From: PWVB01 sp964530185
GTDB lineage: Bacteria; Chloroflexota; Anaerolineae; B4-G1; SLSP01
Reading direction: 5' to 3'
Assembly (NCBI GenBank): GCA_964530185.1
Contig: CAZHBB010000001.1
Span: 1-64,000, forward strand
Length of the DNA: 64,000 nucleotides
A model generated the notes under the pieces. That model did not search any database. It saw only the letters and a program-made list of their open reading frames with translations, and was not told where the DNA came from. Position numbers and translations under genes: made by a program. Shown here in pieces: positions 33,411 to 43,167 of the stretch; position 1 is the stretch's first letter, and each line of letters starts with the position of its first letter.

Positions 33411-33430
33411 TTGTCGTGCTGGTTATTGCT

Positions 33431-34504
33431 CTATGGGTAGAGTGATTCCAGCGGAACTCGAGTGAGCTGCAACGTGCTCAATCCGCTGCCTTTGCGAGTG
33501 TCACCCGCCGTATAGGCGAGCAGGACGTGGCGCTCGGTGAAGGCCATGGCTGTGTAACAGTACCATCCGTGAGGGTTCGTCTCCAGATGTCCCCACCTCC
33601 GCCAATGCTGTCCATCGTCCCGCGAGATCGCCAGGGTCAGCGGGGTGCGCAGGCCCCTCAGACCGGGGGGGATATCCGTGTGGTCGTTCCACACCAGGAG
33701 TAGGTCCCCAGTCGTGGGAATGCGCTTGATCGACGCCGGGGAGAGGGGCGACCGTATGGCGGAGGGCTTGGGTGGCGTCCACGATACGCCGCCGTCTTGA
33801 GAGTAGGCCAGGTATTGACAACCCGCATCGGTGCGGCCGAAGAGCATGAGCCGTCCGTCCCTCAATGGGACCACGCCGGGCTCCTGGAGCATGACGGGAT
33901 GTCCTTTGTGTCGCGCTGGGGCAAGGGGCTCGCCTGCATACCAGGTCTGCCCCTCATCGTCGGACAGGTAACACTGCAGGACTCCGTAAGGATCCAGCGG
34001 TTCTCCCGTCGGGGTGCGGTGATAGGCTACTGGTGCGATCAGGCGGCCGCTATCCAGTTGTATGACCCGATCGTTGTTCATCACGTAGTAGCCCGCCCGC
34101 TCATCGGGGATGATGGGGATGGCTGGCCCCCAGGCGCCCGGCTCGTGCGGCGGGACGCGCTCGCGCAACAGGCGCATGTAAGGTCGGCAATCGCTCGTCG
34201 ACTCCTTGCGCAGGTAGAAGAGGGCCGCCCGTCCGCTGGAGAGGCGCAGGAGTGAGACGGACATCACGTTCATCCCTGCTTCGTTGGACAGGATGACCAC
34301 GTCGCTGTCCGTCCAGGTGGCACCTTCGTCGGCGGAGTAACGACCAGCGAGGTAGGCAGGGGCGTAGTCGCCGTCGCCCCCATAGAAGTGGGTGTAGACG
34401 AGCATCCACCGTCCATCGGCAAGTCTGAGAAAGTCTCCCTCACTGTTGCGGGGGTTGCCAGCCCCGGGGGGCAGCCGCAGGACGTGTTCTATCTCACCCT
34501 TCAT
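33431..34504 (-). CDS. Sialidase-like beta-propeller protein
   Basis: 357 residues with several Asp-box (BNR) motifs: SADEGATW, SDDEGQTWY, SQDGGVSW and SRDDGQHW, the mark of a six-bladed sialidase propeller. It also has an early Arg in the context of GNPRNSEGDFLRL, a candidate for the first Arg of the substrate triad. No signal peptide is seen, so it should be cytoplasmic. True sialidases hydrolyse terminal sialic acids, but many propellers of this type act on other sugars or none. It is the last gene of the seven-gene minus-strand operon, 34 bases after the fucosidase. Confidence 0.8.
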   Translation of the reverse strand: MKGEIEHVLRLPPGAGNPRNSEGDFLRLADGRWMLVYTHFYGGDGDYAPAYLAGRYSADEGATWTDSDVVILSNEAGMNVMSVSLLRLSSGRAALFYLRKESTSDCRPYMRLLRERVPPHEPGAWGPAIPIIPDERAGYYVMNNDRVIQLDSGRLIAPVAYHRTPTGEPLDPYGVLQCYLSDDEGQTWYAGEPLAPARHKGHPVMLQEPGVVPLRDGRLMLFGRTDAGCQYLAYSQDGGVSWTPPKPSAIRSPLSPASIKRIPTTGDLLLVWNDHTDIPPGLRGLRTPLTLAISRDDGQHWRRWGHLETNPHGWYCYTAMAFTERHVLLAYTAGDTRKGSGLSTLQLTRVPLESLYP

Positions 34505-34538
34505 GATGCGCTCCCTGCTTCCCAGGAAAAGGCAAGTG

Positions 34539-35798
34539 TCACTTCAGCTCCAGTTCGATTACCGGTACGATGACATCGGGCTTAACCACCGGCAGGTTCA
34601 GGGTCAGACGCTCGCCCTCCTCAGTAAAGAGGATCTCACTTCTGTCGTTCACCAACTGGGCGTAAGCTACCTTGCCTGCGAGGCCATCGAGGTGGAGATG
34701 TCGGAAGGGCCAGGCGAAGACGTGGACGTAGACTTTGTTGTCCTTCTGGGTGAGACGGCAGTCTTGAGGCTCCTTGAACTCACTCATGGTGCAGCCGTAG
34801 ATCGCCTCACTGTGGAGGGCCATCCAGTCGCGGTACACGCCCAGGGCGCGCAGTGCCCGTGGGTCGAGGGTGCCCCGGGCCGTGGGGCCCACGTTCATCA
34901 ACAAATTGCCCCCGCGTGACACCGTGTTGACCAACATGCGAATCAACTGGCCGGGGCTCTTCCAGGTCATCTCGTCCCGATGGTACCCCCACGAGCCGCT
35001 GAAGGTCTGACATGTCTCCCACACGACGGGCTCTCCATCAACGGTGACCCACTCTGTGGGCTGCCACTGCTCAGGTGTGTGGATGTCTGCCTTGTCCGAG
35101 GGTAGGTCGAGGCGGTCATTGAGGATGATGTTGGGGCGCAGCTCCCGGATCATCTCGTAGAGAGCCTCGCTCTGCCAATCCTCGCGCCCCTTGCCCGGAA
35201 GCCCTCTGTACTCCCGGTCGGGGTAGGAAAAATCGCACCACAGGATGTCGATATCCCCGTAGTTGGTCAGAAGCTCGCGGATTTGATTCCGAATGTATGT
35301 CGCGTAACGGGTCATGTCGCGACCAGCGTTGAGTTCAGCCACGTTGGGTGCGTTGCGCAAGGGGTGGAAGACGTCGATGGGGAAGTCGGGGTGGTGCCAA
35401 TCGATGAGGGAGTAATAGAAGCCGACCCGCAGGCCGGCGTCGCGGAAGGCCTCCACGAATGGCTTCAGGAGATCCCGACCATACGGGGTATTGGTCGCCT
35501 TGTAGTCCGTGTATGCACTGTCCCATAGGCAGAAACCCTCGTGGTGTTTGGCGGTGATCACCGCGTACTTCATGCCAGCATCGCGGGCCGCCGCCGCCCA
35601 CTTTCGGGGGTCATAGTCCACCGGGTTGAAGCGCTCGAAGTACTTCCGGTAGACCTCGGGCGGGATCTCCTCGCGGGATTGGACCCACTCGTGGCGGGCG
35701 GGGAGTGCGTACAGCCCCCAGTGGATGAACATGCCAAAGCGATCTTTCACAAACCAGCTTGTGTCACCGACTGTGGGTTTAGGCGTTACCAGACTCAT
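34539..35798 (-). CDS. Alpha-L-fucosidase, GH29
   Basis: 419-residue retaining glycosidase that removes terminal alpha-L-fucose. The N-terminal barrel has the typical FGMFIHWGLY and YAVITAKHHEGFCLWDS segments; the nucleophile is Asp189 in DILWCDFSY, corresponding to the conserved LWxD. The C-terminal beta domain starts near residue 335. No signal peptide is present, so it probably works on imported oligosaccharides. The TAGGAGGC site precedes the ATG. Flanking sulfatase genes suggest that the natural glycan is sulfated, as in fucoidan or mucin. Confidence 0.93.
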   Translation of the reverse strand: MSLVTPKPTVGDTSWFVKDRFGMFIHWGLYALPARHEWVQSREEIPPEVYRKYFERFNPVDYDPRKWAAAARDAGMKYAVITAKHHEGFCLWDSAYTDYKATNTPYGRDLLKPFVEAFRDAGLRVGFYYSLIDWHHPDFPIDVFHPLRNAPNVAELNAGRDMTRYATYIRNQIRELLTNYGDIDILWCDFSYPDREYRGLPGKGREDWQSEALYEMIRELRPNIILNDRLDLPSDKADIHTPEQWQPTEWVTVDGEPVVWETCQTFSGSWGYHRDEMTWKSPGQLIRMLVNTVSRGGNLLMNVGPTARGTLDPRALRALGVYRDWMALHSEAIYGCTMSEFKEPQDCRLTQKDNKVYVHVFAWPFRHLHLDGLAGKVAYAQLVNDRSEILFTEEGERLTLNLPVVKPDVIVPVIELELK

Positions 35799-35898
35799 TC
35801 TGTGCCTCCTAAGAAATGATAGTGCTGAGCAACTGTCTTGATCCGACGAGTATCGCGCGCTGTAAACACAACAGGCGATGGGTGTCCCTCGAGGGGCT

Positions 35899-37395
35899 TT
35901 ATACCTCCTCTTTCAGTTCCTGTGTCATCTGCTCGTGCGTGTAGGCTATGATAGAGCTGATGTGACCATCGTCACGGTGCGGCACATTGTCACCGGAGAC
36001 CACTGGGGCATCCTCGTCCAGGTGGGCCTGCGATGGTGCCTCGAAGAGTGCCCAGGCGGCCAAGGCCTCCCGAAATTCATCTATCGTGCCCTGACAGGCC
36101 GGGTCGGCGATGCGATTGTTGATCTCCAGTGGATCGCGCTCCAGGTCATAGAAGCGCGACTGAGAGGGGTCTCGGCACAGGAGCAGCTTGTGTGCCTCGC
36201 TGCGGACCATGTAGGCCCGCCCGCGTCCGCTCTCTGCGAAGACGTATTGGCGCCCGGCAGAGGCATCGTGGAGATCCATGCCCTGCATCGCCTCGGGGAC
36301 CTCACAACCGGCGGCGCGCAGCAGGGTGGGGGCAAGGTCCAAATTAGTGACCTGGGCTGTCACGACCTCGCCGGCCCGGGTTTGCGAGGGATACTTGATG
36401 ATCAACGGGACCTTGATGAGTGGATCGTACATGTGGTTCCCCTTGAGGAGGAGATGGTGGAACCCCATGTACTCGCCATGATCGCTGGTGTAGACGATCA
36501 GGGTGTTGTCGTAGAGTCCTTTGCGACGCAGGAGGTCAATCATGCGTCCCACGTGGTGGTCAATCTGGGAGATGGTGGCGTAGTAATGGGCCATGACGCG
36601 CCTGAGTGCCTGTTCGGTCAGCGCTGTGTGGGGGAAGTATCCGGCGTGGTAGGCCAGATCCTCGGATTGAGGGGACTCCATCCAGCCTGGGAGCAGGGTC
36701 AGACGATCCGGGTCGTACATCGTGTCCCATGGCGCAGGTGGGTCAAAGGGATGATGGGGCTTGATAAAGCCCACCATGAGGAAGTTGCCTCCCTCGCCCC
36801 ATGACTGGAGGGTCTCGATAGCCTGCTCCGCTATCCAGGTGGTGGAATGATGGGCTTCATCCAGGTTCGAGCGGAGCGCCCCGAAGGTCTCCCAGTAAAC
36901 GGGGGGCGCAAGGCGGCGGAACTCCTGACGCTGGTCTATAAGGTCGATGGCATCAATGACGCCTTCCTCGCGCAGCCAGCGATGGTAGTCGTCATCGAAG
37001 CGTCCCGGCCCATCCTGCTCAGCCAGGATCATCTCGTCGAACCCCACGTCCAGGTAGGTGGGGGTGAAATGCATCTTGCCCACGGCTTTGGTGCTGTAGC
37101 CATTGGCACGCAGCACTTTGGGGAAAGTAGGGATGCCATTGGGCAGTGTGCTGTGATTGGTCCACCCCAGATGCTGATGGACGTATTGGCTGCTCAGCAG
37201 GGAGTAACGTGAGGGTGTACAGACCGGAAAGGGACAGAAGCTGGCCTCGTACAGAACGCCATCCTGGGCTAGAGCATCAATATTGGGTGTCTGAATGTCA
37301 GGATTCCCGTAAGCACCCAGACAGTCGAACCGGTGTTGATCGGCGTGGATGAGCAGAATATTGGGTCGCGCGGTAGTCTCTGCTGTCTCACTCAT
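35899..37395 (-). CDS. Sulfatase, Cys-type (family S1)
   Basis: 498-residue arylsulfatase-type enzyme that removes sulfate esters from organic substrates, here most likely sugars. The formylglycine motif is Cys59-Thr-Pro-Ser-Arg63 (CTPSR). The first metal-binding site is HADQHR at 17-22, and the second is YTSDHGEYMGFH. There is no signal peptide. The Cys must be converted to formylglycine by a maturase not found in this window. It lies 18 bases after the second sulfatase gene in the same operon. The substrate position is not known. Confidence 0.93.
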   Translation of the reverse strand: MSETAETTARPNILLIHADQHRFDCLGAYGNPDIQTPNIDALAQDGVLYEASFCPFPVCTPSRYSLLSSQYVHQHLGWTNHSTLPNGIPTFPKVLRANGYSTKAVGKMHFTPTYLDVGFDEMILAEQDGPGRFDDDYHRWLREEGVIDAIDLIDQRQEFRRLAPPVYWETFGALRSNLDEAHHSTTWIAEQAIETLQSWGEGGNFLMVGFIKPHHPFDPPAPWDTMYDPDRLTLLPGWMESPQSEDLAYHAGYFPHTALTEQALRRVMAHYYATISQIDHHVGRMIDLLRRKGLYDNTLIVYTSDHGEYMGFHHLLLKGNHMYDPLIKVPLIIKYPSQTRAGEVVTAQVTNLDLAPTLLRAAGCEVPEAMQGMDLHDASAGRQYVFAESGRGRAYMVRSEAHKLLLCRDPSQSRFYDLERDPLEINNRIADPACQGTIDEFREALAAWALFEAPSQAHLDEDAPVVSGDNVPHRDDGHISSIIAYTHEQMTQELKEEV

Positions 37396-37413
37396 GTCTT
37401 CCCTCGGACCGTA

Positions 37414-38742
37414 TTATGAAGGTCTGTTCAGCTCCGTCTGCAACAGGGCATCCATCTCCACAGCGAGCCCTGGCAGCTCCGCAGCGAGATTGTGATCCTC
37501 CCACGGATCGTTCTCTAGGTCGAACAGGAGGCCAGGGCCGGCAATCTCCCGTACCCACTTGAAGCGGCCGTCGAAGATCAGATGCCAGCCCAGCCTGGGG
37601 GTTATGAGACCGGATATGACATAGGGCCTGTGTTGGGTGGTCATCCCAGCGAGGAGAGGTCGTAGGCTTCGGCTGTCCATGTCTGCGGGTATGGGGAGAT
37701 CTGCATAATCCAGGAAGGTCGCGGCCAGGTCATGCAGGACCACCGGGCCATTGAAGGACCGCTGGGGTTGTACGCCTGGCCCGGCTATGATCAGCGGAAC
37801 GCCCACCGACGGCTGATAGTAGATGCTTTTACCCCAAAGATTGTGGTCGCCCAGCATCTCCCCGTGATCGCTACTGTAGACGATCAAGGTGCAGTCGAGC
37901 TCCCCGCGGGCCTCGATGGCGTCCAGATAGCGTCCCAAATGGCGATCGATGTTCTCGATCATCGCCGCGTAGTTGCGTCGGATGCGGGTGTGGATCGCGG
38001 TATCGAACTGGTCATTGGCGTGGGGAGGCGGGAATGCCGTCCCCTGCCAACGTCTGGCCATGGCGTCGGTCACATCCGTGGGATCGTGAGGCCCGGCGAA
38101 GTTGACCTGGAGGAACCATGGTCGGTCCTTTGGGAAGCCCTTCAACAGCCGCAGGCCGTTTTCGGCAATCCAATTGTCGCAGTAGGCATCCTCGGGCAAG
38201 GGGGTGGGGTCAGTGAAAGATCGATCATGCCGTCGCTGCATGTCCTGTACGTGCAGTTCGGCGAGGCCTCGACTGTGGAGGAAGGCCATGTAGGGATCGT
38301 GCGGTGCGCCGTCCCAACTGTTGACAGCGTCCCACTTGCCGCGATTGTCGATCCCATCTGAGAATCCCCAGGCCTGCAGATAGGCCTTGCCATCCAGGCT
38401 ATGCCGCTTTGACTTCTTGTGGAGGTCGAACTTGCCCACGCCCACCACATGGTAGCCGGCCGTCCGTAGCATCTGATAGAAGGTGGGTTGGTCCAGGGGG
38501 TAGTCCTGGTCGTTGTTGACGACGCCACAACGCGGGTAGTCCTTGCCCGCGGCGAGGCTGGCGCGCGATGGCGCACACAGTGGTGAGGGGCAGATGGCGT
38601 TTGTGAACACAGTTCCCCTGCGCGCCAGCCGATCCAGATTGGGCGTGCGCAGGGGAAGGGCGGTGTTTAGGCCGATGAAGTCCGGCCGATGTTGGTCCGG
38701 CAGGAACAAGAGGATATTTGGTCGCCTGTCGCTGTTGGACAT
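37414..38742 (-). CDS. Sulfatase, Cys-type (family S1)
   Basis: 442-residue sulfatase. The formylglycine site is Cys56-Ala-Pro-Ser-Arg60 (CAPSR); metal-binding segments are LPDQHRPD near residue 15-22 and YSSDHGEMLGDHNLWGK near 300. It has no signal peptide and is shorter in the middle than its neighbour, so the two probably act on differently placed sulfates. It follows the Gfo/Idh gene by 21 bases. Activation by a formylglycine-generating enzyme encoded elsewhere is required. Confidence 0.93.
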   Translation of the reverse strand: MSNSDRRPNILLFLPDQHRPDFIGLNTALPLRTPNLDRLARRGTVFTNAICPSPLCAPSRASLAAGKDYPRCGVVNNDQDYPLDQPTFYQMLRTAGYHVVGVGKFDLHKKSKRHSLDGKAYLQAWGFSDGIDNRGKWDAVNSWDGAPHDPYMAFLHSRGLAELHVQDMQRRHDRSFTDPTPLPEDAYCDNWIAENGLRLLKGFPKDRPWFLQVNFAGPHDPTDVTDAMARRWQGTAFPPPHANDQFDTAIHTRIRRNYAAMIENIDRHLGRYLDAIEARGELDCTLIVYSSDHGEMLGDHNLWGKSIYYQPSVGVPLIIAGPGVQPQRSFNGPVVLHDLAATFLDYADLPIPADMDSRSLRPLLAGMTTQHRPYVISGLITPRLGWHLIFDGRFKWVREIAGPGLLFDLENDPWEDHNLAAELPGLAVEMDALLQTELNRPS

Positions 38743-38763
38743 GGATTAGGGCCTTTCGGAGGG

Positions 38764-40134
38764 TCAGCCCTCTGGCTGTGGAATGTCGGGTAATTCCGGC
38801 GCCTCGAAATAGAGCGGATCCTCCGCGGTGGGCATCGGGGGATAGTCAGGCATCCCAATGTCATGGACCAGGTCGTCGATGTAGACCATTTCCCCTGTGG
38901 CCATAGAGCGGTTCGCAGCCACCCCAGTGAGGATCGAATAGGCGCCTGCACGCTGGTCTGCCGCGTGCATGTAAGGATCGTCAGGCCGTTCTTCGGCAAA
39001 CAGGTCAGCCAAAATACGCGCGTCCCCACCGCCATGCCCGCCTTTCGAAGTCCAGACCTCGACGTCATAGGCGGGGCCGAAGTGGGGGATCACACGTGTG
39101 AAGGTGCCACGCTGGACCGTCTGCCCGGGGATGGTGCCATCGGCGTTAATGTAGGAAGATTCCACGGTCCTATGTTCCAGGCGTCCTCGAGTCCCGTTTA
39201 TCGCCACGATATGGCCCTCCCAGGGCATGAAGGCATTCAGGGAATAACTCATCTTGACGCCATTCCGATAGTTCACCAGGACGGTCATAGTGTCCTCAAT
39301 GTCGATCTGATCACTGAAGACGCAGCGGTCGCGGAAGTAGCCGTCGTAGATCTCGTTGTCGAGGTAGAGGGTCTTGAGCCTTTCGCTGGCCCGCAGGTCC
39401 AGACGGAAGCGACATTGGGTCTCTGGACAGGTCAGACAGCGTTCAGTTCGTTGATGCAGGCCGAAACGGTCGGCGGTCTCGGGGGTGTAGAAACGGCGCT
39501 GTCCCTGTGCGAAGACTGATTCTGGGACGGTAGACAGCCACCAGTTGATCAGATCGAAGTGGTGCGTGGCCTTGTGGACCATCAGGCCACCGGAGTTGGC
39601 CTTGTTTCTGTGCCAGCGGCGGAAGTAATCCGCACCGTGGCGAATGTCCAGGAGCCAATGGAAGTCGATCGAGAGTACATCGCCGATCACGCCTGCCATG
39701 AGCAGGGCTTTGATCTGGGTCCGGGGAGGGGAATAGCGGTAGTTAAAGGTCACCCGGACTGTCTTCCCGGTAGCACGCTGGGTGTCGATGATCCGCTGAC
39801 ATTTGACCTCATCCGTCGTCATGGGCTTCTCTGTGATGACGTCACAGCCCAACTGCATGGCGCGTACGATGTATTTGTCGTGGAAGCAGTCCTTGGTCGT
39901 GACGATGACCACATCGGGACGGGTCTCGGCAATCATCTGATCGAACTGGTGGGGCGGGTAGGCTTTGGGGTTGCTGCCCAACGCGCGCATCTGCTCCACT
40001 ACCATGCGAAGTCGGCCCTCGTTGATGTCCGACAGAGCGACCATCTCCCAGGTCTCTGCATAAGTCTCGGCGATCGCGCGCCAGTACATCATGGCGCGCC
40101 CTCCCAGCCCGATCTGCGCGATTCTCTTTCTCAT
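38764..40134 (-). CDS. Gfo/Idh/MocA family oxidoreductase with Cys-rich insert
   Basis: 456 residues, longer than the usual 330-390. The Rossmann motif is IAQIGLGGRAMMYWR and the signature Lys lies in DVITEKPMTTDEVKC. A segment near residues 235-260 has TERCLTCPETQCRFRLDL, four cysteines or so that may form a small metal site. Members with this insert occur in sugar-acid and glycan operons of Bacteroidetes and Chloroflexota, as I recall it. Likely role: oxidation or redox-assisted hydrolysis of a glycoside within the fucose/sulfatase operon. The start ATG has only a weak upstream purine run. Confidence 0.85.
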   Translation of the reverse strand: MRKRIAQIGLGGRAMMYWRAIAETYAETWEMVALSDINEGRLRMVVEQMRALGSNPKAYPPHQFDQMIAETRPDVVIVTTKDCFHDKYIVRAMQLGCDVITEKPMTTDEVKCQRIIDTQRATGKTVRVTFNYRYSPPRTQIKALLMAGVIGDVLSIDFHWLLDIRHGADYFRRWHRNKANSGGLMVHKATHHFDLINWWLSTVPESVFAQGQRRFYTPETADRFGLHQRTERCLTCPETQCRFRLDLRASERLKTLYLDNEIYDGYFRDRCVFSDQIDIEDTMTVLVNYRNGVKMSYSLNAFMPWEGHIVAINGTRGRLEHRTVESSYINADGTIPGQTVQRGTFTRVIPHFGPAYDVEVWTSKGGHGGGDARILADLFAEERPDDPYMHAADQRAGAYSILTGVAANRSMATGEMVYIDDLVHDIGMPDYPPMPTAEDPLYFEAPELPDIPQPEG

Positions 40135-40220
40135 TCGTGCCTAGCCTCCGATACTGATTTTTTTTCTCGTGCCCCAGGGGTCCACGTGTCCCTGCCGTCG
40201 GGAGGATCCGCCGGGGGTGA

Positions 40221-41666
40221 TCACTTTCCACGCTGCGCCTGTTTGATCTCCCTGAGGCGTACATACTCTGGACGCTGTTGGTAGAACGTGTCCAGCGGGT
40301 AACACCCTGAGACCATGCCATGACGGGGCGCGGTGGTGCAGTCGCTGAATGTGCGGCAGATGCGGCGGCGGTCCAGCGGTCGCCCAGCCAGGATGTCGGC
40401 GACGATGTCGGGATAAGGCAGGACCATGCGTCCCAGGCCAACCACGTCAGCCTGACCGGTCCGCACGACATGCTGAGCGACGTGAGGTAGCCACTCTTGC
40501 AGGTACGAGTAAGCAGAGCCGACGAAGATCAACGCCGGCTGATGTCTTTTGAGTCGAGCGGTGATGTCGATCTGGCGGGCCACACCAACCAGGGGGTCCT
40601 CCGGAGGCTCGTAGCCGTCAGAAGGGGGGAAGAGCGCGGGGCGTTGGATGTGAGGGTTATAGTAGGGGCTGCCGGCTGTCACGCATACCAACTGGATGTC
40701 GAGCTCCGCCAGCACATCGAGGAAAGCAAGCGGCTCGGTGAGGTCGATGCCCAGACCGGTGCCGTCGCCACCGAAGGCGTAAGGGTACCGGTCGCCCTCG
40801 AAGGCCATGGGGCGTCCAATGCCGTCTGGCCCAGGCTCAAAGGGCAGGAAGTCGAACGCGCTGAAGCGAACCCCGATGTCCAGGTCCGGCACCTCCGTCC
40901 GGATCCCAGCCACAATCTCACGGAGGAAACGCATGCGATTCTCGAGGCTCCCGCCGTAACGACCTGGCCGTGTGACGGCACTGAGGAACTCGTGCCCCAG
41001 GTATCCGTGGCAGTGCTTGATATCGACAAAGGCGAATCCGGCCTGGTAAGCCAGTCTGGCAGCCTCGACAAAGCGTTCGATCAGGCGGTCAATGGCCTCG
41101 TCGCTGAGAGGGGGAAGGGAGGGGTCGATACCAAACCTAGCGTCCAGGAGCGGGTGGTGGTACAGGATCTGCGGCTCCAGGCGTGTCTTCACGTGCGGGC
41201 GGGCAAAGCGACCGGAGTGGGTAAGCTGCAATCCCACCAGCAGATCATCCGTGTCCCCGAACTTCCGGCGGTGGGCCTCTACCAGAGCTTCGCGCAACCG
41301 GGCGAGGTCCCCCACTGTCCTCTCGTTGATCATCAACTGATTGGGGTTGGCCCGCCCGTCGCTCTGAACCGCGACGGCCTCTCCCCCCCAGATCAACTTG
41401 GCACCGCTCTCGCCAAAGCGCCGCCATCGCCGCTCGGTAAGCTGCGTCGGTCGGCCGTCTGCTGTGCCGTCCCACCCCTCCATGGGGAGGACACAGAAGC
41501 GGTTGCCGATCGTCCGTCCGCTCTTAAGATGGAGGGGTTGGGCCAATGGGCCCGACGGCCCTTGCTCGACTGTCTCATCGAAGCCAAGGGGGATGTCCAG
41601 TGTCTCGATATGCCGGGCGAATGCCTCGGGGGTTCTGAGGGATGCGATACGTGGGTAGGTTGCCAC
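40221..41666 (-). CDS. NADH:flavin oxidoreductase (Old Yellow Enzyme family)
   Basis: 481-residue FMN TIM-barrel oxidoreductase. Landmarks are FCVLPMEGWDGTADG, a flavin-binding LQLTHSGRFARP, the catalytic HCHGYLGHEFLS, RYGGSLENRMRF and the phosphate site GLGRMVLPYPDI. The C-terminal cysteines CRTFSDCTTAPRHG resemble an iron-sulfur type region in some family members, but the usual CxxC spacing is not complete. In this operon it could reduce an unsaturated sugar or keto intermediate. It lies 17 bases after the aminotransferase gene and 86 bases before the Gfo/Idh gene. Confidence 0.88.
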   Translation of the reverse strand: MATYPRIASLRTPEAFARHIETLDIPLGFDETVEQGPSGPLAQPLHLKSGRTIGNRFCVLPMEGWDGTADGRPTQLTERRWRRFGESGAKLIWGGEAVAVQSDGRANPNQLMINERTVGDLARLREALVEAHRRKFGDTDDLLVGLQLTHSGRFARPHVKTRLEPQILYHHPLLDARFGIDPSLPPLSDEAIDRLIERFVEAARLAYQAGFAFVDIKHCHGYLGHEFLSAVTRPGRYGGSLENRMRFLREIVAGIRTEVPDLDIGVRFSAFDFLPFEPGPDGIGRPMAFEGDRYPYAFGGDGTGLGIDLTEPLAFLDVLAELDIQLVCVTAGSPYYNPHIQRPALFPPSDGYEPPEDPLVGVARQIDITARLKRHQPALIFVGSAYSYLQEWLPHVAQHVVRTGQADVVGLGRMVLPYPDIVADILAGRPLDRRRICRTFSDCTTAPRHGMVSGCYPLDTFYQQRPEYVRLREIKQAQRGK

Positions 41667-41683
41667 AGATGCCTCCTCGGCTG

Positions 41684-42859
41684 TCAGAGGGTCCTGAGAA
41701 CGTCCTCGACAGTTTCAATCATCGACTGAAGCTCCTCGGGCGGGCGGGTGGGATCTGTGTACAGATATGCAGTCCGTGACAGGACGTCGAGCGTCTGGGG
41801 ACACATGTCCGGGCTATACGTCACGGTCGATGGCGTCAGCTTGAAGGCATCCAGGGCTGGGTGATGCGCACCTTGTTGGGTCAGGATGGGCTCCCAATTT
41901 GCGTAGATGTGCCGTCCACTGTCAGCGGGGGTGTCTGCGCGCACGCCATGCTCTCGCACCTTCTGGGTAAAGTCCCGCATGCGCTCCTCGGAGTCAAACA
42001 GCAGTGCCACCGTGGTGCCGCAGTCACCCTCAACGTCGTGGATCGGGTTAAAGGTGAAGGGCCCTGTGCCCTCCAGGGCATGGATGATGGTGCGTTTCTC
42101 CCTCAACATAGCTTCCAGCATGTCGTCAAGGCGAGTGAGTTGCACCCGGAGGATCGCGCTCAGGATTTCGTTGATCCTGAAGTTCATGCCGGCGAAGAGA
42201 GGGGTTCGGAGCTGGTCGACGTGCTCGCGGAAAGTAATGCCGCCATCGTGAAAGATCAGCGCTCTCTCGAAGATGTCCCTGTCGTCGGTGACAAGGGCGC
42301 CTCCCTCCCCACATGTGATAATCTTGAAGTGGTTGAAGGAAAAGGCCCCGGCATCGCCTATGGAGCCCAATCGCTGGCCTCCATAGGAACCGCCATCGGC
42401 CTGACAGGCATCCTCCAGCACGCGCAGGCCGTAATGGTGTGCTATGTCCATGATGGCATCCATGTTGGACGGCAATCCCACCATATGGACCGGAATGATG
42501 GCCTTGGTCCGTGGTGTGATCTTGCGGACGATGTCTTCAGGGTCAATGGTGAGCGAGGTGTCGACCTCGGCAATGATCGGTACGGCCCCTACCGCCAGCG
42601 GCGCGAGAGCGGTGGCGATGAAGGTGTAGCCAGGGACGATTACCTCATCGCCGGGGCCGATGCCCATGCCCACCAGACCGCAGATCAGGGCGGCTGTGCC
42701 GCTGGTGACCGCGATCGTGTGTCTCACGCCGATCGTCTTTGACCATTCACGCTCGAACTGGTCCGTCTCGCCTCCCTCGCCGCCCCTGTAGCGGAAGAGC
42801 TGCCCCGACTCGATGACGCGGCGCACTGCCTCAACTTCTTCCTCTCCAATGATGTACAT
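41684..42859 (-). CDS. DegT/DnrJ/EryC1/StrS aminotransferase
   Basis: 391-residue PLP-dependent enzyme of the sugar aminotransferase family. The PLP Lys is in FNHFKIITCGEGGALVTDD, the cofactor-stacking and phosphate-binding region is AVTSGTAAL, and the Asp binding the pyridine nitrogen lies in VLEDACQADGG. Members transaminate keto-sugars or act as dehydratases; here it sits first in an operon with fucosidase and sulfatases, which suggests processing of an amino- or keto-sugar. It is preceded by a predicted promoter and a dyad. Confidence 0.9.
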   Translation of the reverse strand: MYIIGEEEVEAVRRVIESGQLFRYRGGEGGETDQFEREWSKTIGVRHTIAVTSGTAALICGLVGMGIGPGDEVIVPGYTFIATALAPLAVGAVPIIAEVDTSLTIDPEDIVRKITPRTKAIIPVHMVGLPSNMDAIMDIAHHYGLRVLEDACQADGGSYGGQRLGSIGDAGAFSFNHFKIITCGEGGALVTDDRDIFERALIFHDGGITFREHVDQLRTPLFAGMNFRINEILSAILRVQLTRLDDMLEAMLREKRTIIHALEGTGPFTFNPIHDVEGDCGTTVALLFDSEERMRDFTQKVREHGVRADTPADSGRHIYANWEPILTQQGAHHPALDAFKLTPSTVTYSPDMCPQTLDVLSRTAYLYTDPTRPPEELQSMIETVEDVLRTL

Positions 42860-42875
42860 GCGTTCGCTGCCCCCC

Positions 42876-42934
42876 GATTCTCAGAATCATGCGCTCGATC
42901 GACGTCATTGTAGTCAGACGCCTCATGGGGGCAA
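42876..42934 (-). promoter_or_regulatory. Promoter and dyad of the fucosidase/sulfatase operon
   Basis: On the minus strand TTGCCC (plus 42929-42934), 16 bases and TACAAT (42907-42912) form a plausible promoter. Between it and the first start codon is the perfect dyad GATTCT-C-AGAATC (42876-42888), placed about 12 bases inside the transcript. It could be a roadblock operator. For the divergent sulfatase only weak promoter-like matches (for instance TTGTGA 43114-43119) were found in the rest of this 308-base region. Confidence 0.45.
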
Positions 42935-43167
42935 ATAGACAGCAGTTTGCGGGCTGAGGGACCACTGTTGGGGTTCAGAGAGATGAACGGGGGCGTCAGG
43001 TGAAGTGGGCTGCACTCATGGGGTACTGGGGGACAGAAGTTCCCGCAATGTCCGGCCCGGTATAGTCATGGCACCGGGGAATTACGCAGTCATGCGGCTG
43101 GACGTCACGGGCGTTGTGATTAGACTTGGTTCGGTCATAAAGCCGGATGTGTCCAGAGGAGGCTGGT

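Noticed and set aside
40497..41729. Open frame of about 410 codons on the plus strand opposite the OYE gene
   Set aside because: It is antisense to a clear flavin oxidoreductase with conserved motifs; the frame is a by-product of GC-rich codon use and its translation has no recognisable domain.
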